In this document: positions 35,289 to 39,932 of the stretch, in pieces
Layout: the number at the start of each line of letters is the position of its first letter
Position numbering within the stretch: position 1 is the first letter of the stretch
NCBI GenBank assembly: GCA_013215655.1
Contig: JABSOX010000053.1
Coordinates: forward strand, 1-39,932
Direction: 5' to 3'
Length of the DNA: 39,932 nt
Origin: Colwellia sp.
GTDB lineage: Bacteria > Pseudomonadota > Gammaproteobacteria > Enterobacterales > Alteromonadaceae
The notes under the pieces: generated by a model
What the model saw: the letters and a program-made list of their open reading frames with translations, nothing else
The model's database searches: none
Told to the model about the DNA's origin: nothing
Program-made: the position numbers and the translations under genes

Positions 35289-36016
35289 TTAAAAAACTAA
35301 AGCAACGGAGCTTTTTTCACAGCCATCAAAGTGTAAAGGCTCAACATGGTTTTACGTTAATCGAACTGTTGATAGTGACTACTATCCTTAGCTTACTGAT
35401 GTTCACGGGCAGTTATACTTATAGTTTATTCACTAATAAATGGCAGGACGAACTAGGACAGTTTAATCAAGTTAATCAACAAGCAATGAGTTTTCATCGT
35501 ATTCAAACCATACTCACTAACATCATTCCTTACGCGATTTTAAAAGATAACAATCAACCCGCTTTTTTCTTTATTGGTGGTGAAGATAGTTTGTTAGCAA
35601 TTACTCATGATGGTCTTTTTGCAACCGATGCTGCTGAAATATTTCGATTATCTACCACTAAAGATACAAATGGTAAGTCATCTTTGTTATATCAAGCAAA
35701 GTCTTTGGCAATGGGTAATATTTTAACTGAATCTCAAAGCGTGGAATTTGACCATCAATTGGTATTGGCAACGCAGTTTGACGGTATTACATTTAACTAC
35801 TATGGCTGGTCTTCCTATCAAGATAAAAGGAATTATAGTTTAGAAAACCTTGTTGGTGAACATCAATGGTACAAAAAATTTTCAGGTTTAGACAAACAGC
35901 TGATCCCAGAGAAAGTTGAAATAATTTTAACTAAAGCTGACGAAAAGATGACCATTTTAGTTAATCTCGACAATAATACCGAGCGTTGGTTGTCTTCATA
36001 CTTCAATGAAGGTTAA
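35285..36016 (+). CDS. gspJ: Minor pseudopilin GspJ-like
   Basis: 243 residues. The prepilin leader is long, 22 residues ending His-Gly, before FTLIELLIVTTILSLLMFTG with Glu at +5. Downstream is a beta-rich domain of about 200 residues, in the size range of GspJ. GspJ binds GspI and GspK at the pseudopilus tip. The start overlaps gspI by ATGA. The basic, His/Gln-rich leader is longer than the roughly 6-10 residues usual in type II pseudopilins. The assignment rests on size, order and leader. Confidence 0.78.
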   Translation: MIKKLKQRSFFHSHQSVKAQHGFTLIELLIVTTILSLLMFTGSYTYSLFTNKWQDELGQFNQVNQQAMSFHRIQTILTNIIPYAILKDNNQPAFFFIGGEDSLLAITHDGLFATDAAEIFRLSTTKDTNGKSSLLYQAKSLAMGNILTESQSVEFDHQLVLATQFDGITFNYYGWSSYQDKRNYSLENLVGEHQWYKKFSGLDKQLIPEKVEIILTKADEKMTILVNLDNNTERWLSSYFNEG

Positions 36017-36020
36017 TGCT

Positions 36021-37232
36021 ATGAAAGTGAATGATAAAAGTAGTATGACAGCATCAATTAGTAAGTTGCACATTAGTAGTGAAGGTCGAAGAGATAGAAA
36101 AAGCATACTTAAGTTAGCCTCATTAACAAAACAAGGCGGTATTGCACTCATTCAAATACTGATCATTGTTGCTATATTAACTACCGTTGCACTATATATT
36201 TCAAAATCTGCTAAACAGCAAGTACAAATGGCACAATGGGCGGTTGACCGAACCTACGCTGCAGTATCTGTGCATAGTGCAGAAGCCGATGTGCTGTTTG
36301 AAATGCTCACTAGTACTTGGGGAGCGAATACTATCGCCAGTTTGACAACAAGTGAAGAGGTTGGCACTGAATTCGATTTTAGCCATATACTTAACTCAGA
36401 CATAGGCTCAGGAATCAGTGAAGACAGTAGGCAACAAGCCAATAATAATCAGTCATTATTGGTACAAAATACTCCGGCTCAAAACGAAACATTCACTAAC
36501 ATAAATAACCAACAACTAACCGTTATTGCTGTACCATGGAATTTATACAACCAAGCCTTTCAATTAAATAACAAAGTCACTGTACAACTGCAAGACCAAG
36601 CAGGGTTAATTAATTTACATCACCCAGCCGTTGGAATTGTCGCTGACAGACTGCGTTACCAAGGCTTAAGTAGTGATGAAGCGCTACGTGCCCAAGCTAC
36701 CTTGTTAGATTGGCAAGATGGTGATAGTATTCGTCGAAATTATGGCGCTGAGAGTGACAAGAATACCCGTAATCATGTAATGCCAGACAAACGTGAATGG
36801 TTGTTGCAAAAAACGATAACCGCCGAACAATTGCAGTTGATTACTGATGACTTTACGCTTTATGGTGCAGGACATTTAAATTTATTGACTAGTCCTAAAA
36901 GTATTTTAGCGTCGCTAAGTAATGATGCTGTGGCAGATGAAATTGTTAAACGCCGAGAGCAATATGCTCAGCAAATGCATTTGGGTATTGATCCGTTAAC
37001 GGGCCAGTTTCAATCAAATGATAATAATAGTGATGTAAACAAACAACAGCTTGTACAATTGATGCGTATTTCGGATGAAGTTGATGTTTATTTTGTGCCG
37101 AGCCGCACCTTAAAAATAACCTTAATTGCTGAGCAAGGTGAAGCGAGAGTAAAAAAACAAGTGATTGTTAAATTCACTCCCCATACACAGAGTGTTTATT
37201 TACCTTTTAATATTATGCAAACAAAAGGATAA
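36021..37232 (+). CDS. gspK: Minor pseudopilin GspK-like, long leader
   Basis: 403 residues from ATG 36021 (GAAGG eight bases upstream); an in-frame ATG at 36006 lies inside gspJ. After an unusually long 40-residue basic leader ending Gly-Gly comes IALIQILIIVAILTTVALYI, where +5 is Gln: GspK characteristically lacks the +5 Glu. The globular part carries the GspK marks LQDQAGLINLHHPAVG and TLLDWQDGDS. GspK caps the pseudopilus tip. A 109-base gap with a 31-bp repeat follows before gspL. The start is the least certain point; an even longer leader is possible. Confidence 0.85.
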   Translation: MKVNDKSSMTASISKLHISSEGRRDRKSILKLASLTKQGGIALIQILIIVAILTTVALYISKSAKQQVQMAQWAVDRTYAAVSVHSAEADVLFEMLTSTWGANTIASLTTSEEVGTEFDFSHILNSDIGSGISEDSRQQANNNQSLLVQNTPAQNETFTNINNQQLTVIAVPWNLYNQAFQLNNKVTVQLQDQAGLINLHHPAVGIVADRLRYQGLSSDEALRAQATLLDWQDGDSIRRNYGAESDKNTRNHVMPDKREWLLQKTITAEQLQLITDDFTLYGAGHLNLLTSPKSILASLSNDAVADEIVKRREQYAQQMHLGIDPLTGQFQSNDNNSDVNKQQLVQLMRISDEVDVYFVPSRTLKITLIAEQGEARVKKQVIVKFTPHTQSVYLPFNIMQTKG

Positions 37233-37239
37233 AACGCAG

Positions 37240-37270
37240 GTCGACACGAACGAAGTGAGGTTTGACAAAA
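37240..37270 (+). repeat. 31-bp repeat after gspK (copy A)
   Basis: It begins GTCGACACGAACGAAGTGAG and ends TTTGACAAAA, eight bases after the gspK stop. It matches 26 of 31 bases with the segment at 39851-39881, which sits in the same position after the last gene of the cluster. The ends can pair partly (GTCGA with TTGAC), and CAC..GTG pair inside. Confidence 0.7.
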
Positions 37271-37341
37271 TGTGAACCAAAGAAATGGTTTAAATTTAGC
37301 ACCAAAAGCAGCAAAACAAGAGTATAAAGAATAATAATATT

Positions 37342-38679
37342 ATGACAAAAGCTTCAACTAACGTATTTCATCAACGTTATCAAAAATTACTGTGTAAAAT
37401 AACGGGGTATTACGCAAATAATATCTTATATCGCTTTGTTTATGCTGAGTCAGGTATAAGGTTAATGCCTGCTTCGTTAGATGCTTTTGCTCCATACTTG
37501 TTAATTATTGCTAAACCTTACTATCAAGAACAATTAAAAAACTATCCTATTGAAAACAAAAAAGAGCTAAAAAAATTATTAGCGTTAGAGTTTTCTCAAA
37601 CTCAGTTTATTTACAATATTATCCCTTCTAATACATCACTCGGTGATAAGCATAATGATGCTCAGAGCCGGGTTAATATTTGGCAGTTAGATAAAAATGA
37701 TCTCAAAGCTAAAATACCTAGTGTAAAAGTTATACTGCCCGAATCATTTTTATTGGCATTAACGCTGGATAATAATCAAATATTACAACAAGATTGTTTA
37801 AGTCCTAGTGATGACCTGTCTAATAAAAAGCAAAATCAACCACAAAGTCAAACAAAAAAATTGTTTGTTGCTGCAGCAAATAAGGCCACAGTTTCTGCGT
37901 TAAATAGCCCGTTAATAAACAACTTTGAACGTTTTTGTCATAGTTTAGGGTTAAGTTATGACGTAAAGGAAAACTCTGTAGCAGAATCTTCGGTTTATCA
38001 AGAGTCTACTGCCGAGCAATTATCTGAAAGACTAATAAACGGCTTAAGTAAATGTCCTCTTAGCTTATCTACTAATTTCTTAGTCCAAGAAACCAAGAAA
38101 AAAGACACACCCATAGTAAAAGCGATAGCGCTTCCTATTGTGGCAGTTTTTACTATTTATTTAGGTATAACTTCGGCTTGGCTATATTGGCAGCAGCAGA
38201 GTTTAATGTCAGAAGTAGCGGCGCAAAAGACGGATGTAAATCAAGCATTACAAATACAAGAACAGTTTATTGCTTATCAACAACAATTTGCACTACTAGA
38301 TGACTTTTCAAATCAACAGCAGGCAAGGTCTTTATTTTGGATAATATGGTCAGAACTTATTGAAGATGCTCAAATTAGTACCATACGTTATATCAATAAT
38401 CGCTATGTATTAATTGGGAAAACAAATAAAGTCGCTAAAGTCAAAGACGAAGATAAAGACAACGTAGTGGCTGATCCAACAGAGAAACCCGCGAGTATCA
38501 TTTTTAAAGCGACGGCTTATCTTGAAAAATTAATTCAACAGCCAGGAGTAATAGACGCCAAGTTTGATTCTTCAGTGCGAATATCCAAAACCCATGAAAG
38601 CTTCACTATTAGTTTTTTAATTGACGCTAGCGTGCTCAATAGTCATTTATTGGCCGACAATAATAAAGGCAGCAAATAA
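37342..38679 (+). CDS. gspL: GspL-like secretion assembly platform protein
   Basis: 445 residues. GspL recruits GspE to the membrane and pairs with GspM. A cytoplasmic N-terminal domain (about 1-265, including a Gln/Asn/Lys-rich stretch near 160-175) is followed by one membrane helix at about 268-290 (IALPIVAVFTIYLGITSAWL) and a periplasmic region with a short coiled coil and a ferredoxin-like end. This is the GspL layout, but sequence resemblance is weak by eye, so position between K and M carries the call. The stop overlaps gspM by one base (TAATG). A MshI/PilM-PilN relation is an alternative. Confidence 0.7.
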   Translation: MTKASTNVFHQRYQKLLCKITGYYANNILYRFVYAESGIRLMPASLDAFAPYLLIIAKPYYQEQLKNYPIENKKELKKLLALEFSQTQFIYNIIPSNTSLGDKHNDAQSRVNIWQLDKNDLKAKIPSVKVILPESFLLALTLDNNQILQQDCLSPSDDLSNKKQNQPQSQTKKLFVAAANKATVSALNSPLINNFERFCHSLGLSYDVKENSVAESSVYQESTAEQLSERLINGLSKCPLSLSTNFLVQETKKKDTPIVKAIALPIVAVFTIYLGITSAWLYWQQQSLMSEVAAQKTDVNQALQIQEQFIAYQQQFALLDDFSNQQQARSLFWIIWSELIEDAQISTIRYINNRYVLIGKTNKVAKVKDEDKDNVVADPTEKPASIIFKATAYLEKLIQQPGVIDAKFDSSVRISKTHESFTISFLIDASVLNSHLLADNNKGSK

Positions 38680-39248
38680 TGGCTTCATTGAAACAGCAAC
38701 TTCAACAACACAGCAACGCATTATTGTTAATTAGCGCTTTAATTGTAGTGAAATTCATTGTCATGCCCACTGTTCAATGGCAAGACGATACACTAGTGAG
38801 TAATGCATTACTTGAAAAACGCTTAAACAAATCAGCATTTGCCATAGATAAAAAAACACAAATGCAGCAAAGTCTGGCTCAATCAACCAATCAACTTAAA
38901 AAAATACAACAATTGACTTTTGATCATCAGGCAACGAATCGATTTCAGTTAAATCAGCAAAAGTACTTTGAAAAATTATTTGAAGAGTTCCAAATAGAAA
39001 TTACACAATTGGTGTGGCAAGCGGCAATTCCTCGTAATCAGTGGCTGCTCACTCAGTATGAAGTGAAATTACGCATTAAGGGGGCACTTGTTAACTTACA
39101 GAAATTGCAGGCGGCACTTGAAAGTCAACCGCAATGGTTTGCTAGTAATAGCTTTAATTATCGGTTAGAAAAACTTCGTAAAAACAATCTTGGCAAAGTG
39201 ACGGGTCGAATGAGTATCACTATGTATATGCAACAAGAAAGTAAATAA
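38679..39248 (+). CDS. gspM: GspM-like secretion assembly platform protein
   Basis: 189 residues. A short cytoplasmic tail and one membrane helix at about 13-30 (ALLLISALIVVKFIVMPTV) lead into a helical coiled-coil segment (about 40-95) and a small alpha/beta domain ending MSITMYMQQESK. This layout is shared by GspM, PilO and MshJ. It overlaps the gspL-like gene by one base, which matches the L-M pairing in type II systems. Assignment is by topology and location; PilO/MshJ-type identity is the alternative. Confidence 0.68.
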   Translation: MASLKQQLQQHSNALLLISALIVVKFIVMPTVQWQDDTLVSNALLEKRLNKSAFAIDKKTQMQQSLAQSTNQLKKIQQLTFDHQATNRFQLNQQKYFEKLFEEFQIEITQLVWQAAIPRNQWLLTQYEVKLRIKGALVNLQKLQAALESQPQWFASNSFNYRLEKLRKNNLGKVTGRMSITMYMQQESK

Positions 39249-39263
39249 AGAGTAAAGTAAATT

Positions 39264-39845
39264 ATGATAAAACCCATTACTCTGATCACACTAGCATTAA
39301 GCCTACTCTATATCGTTATTGATTTTACGGGACGCTTTCTTATAGATGGTCAACAATCAAATAATACCATGGCAAATTTAACCATTAACGATCAGCTGCA
39401 ATTACCGCAATTAAATGCCGTTCAGCAATTAAAACTGACTAATGCCTATGGTTATTATCAACAAGATGAAAAAAAGATAAAAGTTGTTGAAAAGGTGATT
39501 GGCTTAACCGATGAGCAAAAACTGGCGCAGCAAGGTGAATTAACTGAATTTTACGATGGCGATTGGCGATATCGCTTAATCGCCATTATATCTCCTGATG
39601 GTAGTGAGCAAGCCTTAAAATCACCGATGGCGTTATTATCAGCTCGAAATGTTAAAGATACCGCAGCTAAGTCTAGCCAAAATAATAACAAAGATGCCAA
39701 GTCAAAGAAACTGACGAAAATTAGCCATGGTGCCAAATTAGGCTTGTATGACGTGACTATTACTAATACCAAACAAGTAAGTTTTCAGTTGAAACAAAGA
39801 AAAATAACCCTGTTAATGTATAAACCTAAAAATAAAAACGCTTAA
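39264..39845 (+). CDS. Small bitopic protein in the GspC/PilP/MshK position
   Basis: 193 residues with one N-terminal membrane helix (about 4-22) and a polar periplasmic domain ending in beta strands (LGLYDVTITNTKQVSFQL) plus a Lys/Asn-rich tail. I do not recognise the family with confidence. Its place right after the GspM-like gene and its topology match GspC, PilP or MshK, inner-membrane proteins that contact the secretin. Residues 135-152 are Ser/Asn/Lys-rich and linker-like. A GAGTAAAG ribosome site precedes the ATG. The predicted secretin would lie past the window edge. Confidence 0.55.
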   Translation: MIKPITLITLALSLLYIVIDFTGRFLIDGQQSNNTMANLTINDQLQLPQLNAVQQLKLTNAYGYYQQDEKKIKVVEKVIGLTDEQKLAQQGELTEFYDGDWRYRLIAIISPDGSEQALKSPMALLSARNVKDTAAKSSQNNNKDAKSKKLTKISHGAKLGLYDVTITNTKQVSFQLKQRKITLLMYKPKNKNA

Positions 39846-39850
39846 TTGGT

Positions 39851-39881
39851 GTCGATACAAACGCAGTGAGGCTCGACAAAA
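39851..39881 (+). repeat. 31-bp repeat after the last gene (copy B)
   Basis: It begins GTCGATACAAACGCAGTGAG and ends CTCGACAAAA, six bases after the stop. The termini GTCGA and TCGAC are perfectly inverted. It differs from copy A (37240-37270) at only five positions. Confidence 0.7.
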
Positions 39882-39900
39882 AAGAATAAAGATAAATAAA

Positions 39901-39932
39901 CAAGAACAAACAAGAACAAACAAGAACAAACA
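39901..39932 (+). repeat. Decamer tandem repeat at the right edge
   Basis: CAAGAACAAA repeats exactly three times from 39901 and a fourth copy begins at 39931, cut by the window end. Purine-rich flanking sequence precedes it. The full copy number cannot be read here. Confidence 0.85.

Noticed and set aside
39901-39932. CRISPR-like repetition at the right edge
   Set aside because: Units are ten bases with no spacers, so this is a simple tandem repeat. No CRISPR array or cas gene is present in the window.
1-39932. tRNA or rRNA genes, prophage, integron or insertion sequence genes
   Set aside because: No cloverleaf, rRNA-like block, transposase or integrase frame was seen; almost all sequence is explained by the listed genes.

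Overview
The window is a continuous, AT-rich stretch of a marine gammaproteobacterial chromosome. Flagellar gene order, protein sequences and intergenic repeats look most like Colwellia/Thalassotalea (Colwelliaceae, Alteromonadales). This is inferred from protein resemblance and gene order; no search was run. Every convincing gene lies on the + strand, and none of the genes wholly inside the window looks broken.

Region 1 (1-13.1 kb) is the flagellar export and switch block: the end of fliG, fliH-fliI-fliJ, then fliK-L-M-N-O-P-Q-R-flhB, then flhA. These genes build the export ATPase complex, hook-length ruler, stator-associated FliL, C-ring switch and export gate. Two good sigma-54 (-24/-12) promoter matches lie just upstream of fliK and flhA, matching the class III logic known from Vibrio and Pseudomonas flagellar cascades.

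Region 2 (13.2-25.5 kb) covers polar placement and chemotaxis: flhF, flhG, fliA, cheY, cheZ, cheA, cheB, a MotC/MotD-type stator pair, parC and parP (polar chemoreceptor-array partitioning), cheW and a DUF2802 protein. The order matches the known Pseudomonas cluster. CheA carries three copies of a short acidic motif (DEFExLLDELHG) that resembles the CheY-docking ends of FliM and CheZ.

Region 3 (25.5-30.8 kb) is envelope and polysaccharide: mlaA (phospholipid asymmetry lipoprotein), a 914-residue polysaccharide export protein with about six SLBB repeats, and a WecA-type phosphoglycosyltransferase.

Region 4 (30.9-39.9 kb) is a non-canonically ordered type II secretion-like cluster: gspG-gspE-gspF-gspH-gspI-gspJ-gspK-gspL-gspM and a small bitopic protein in the GspC/PilP slot. 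No secretin gene is present; it is predicted just past the right edge. This is the part most likely to be an under-described system.

Intergenic DNA holds two related MITE-like elements (after fliK and after the DUF2802 gene), a pair of near-identical 31-bp repeats after gspK and after the last gene, several hairpins, a triple 11-bp direct repeat upstream of mlaA, and a decamer tandem repeat cut by the window edge. Several genes start at GTG or TTG (fliM, flhF, fliA, cheY, motD, parC, mlaA).
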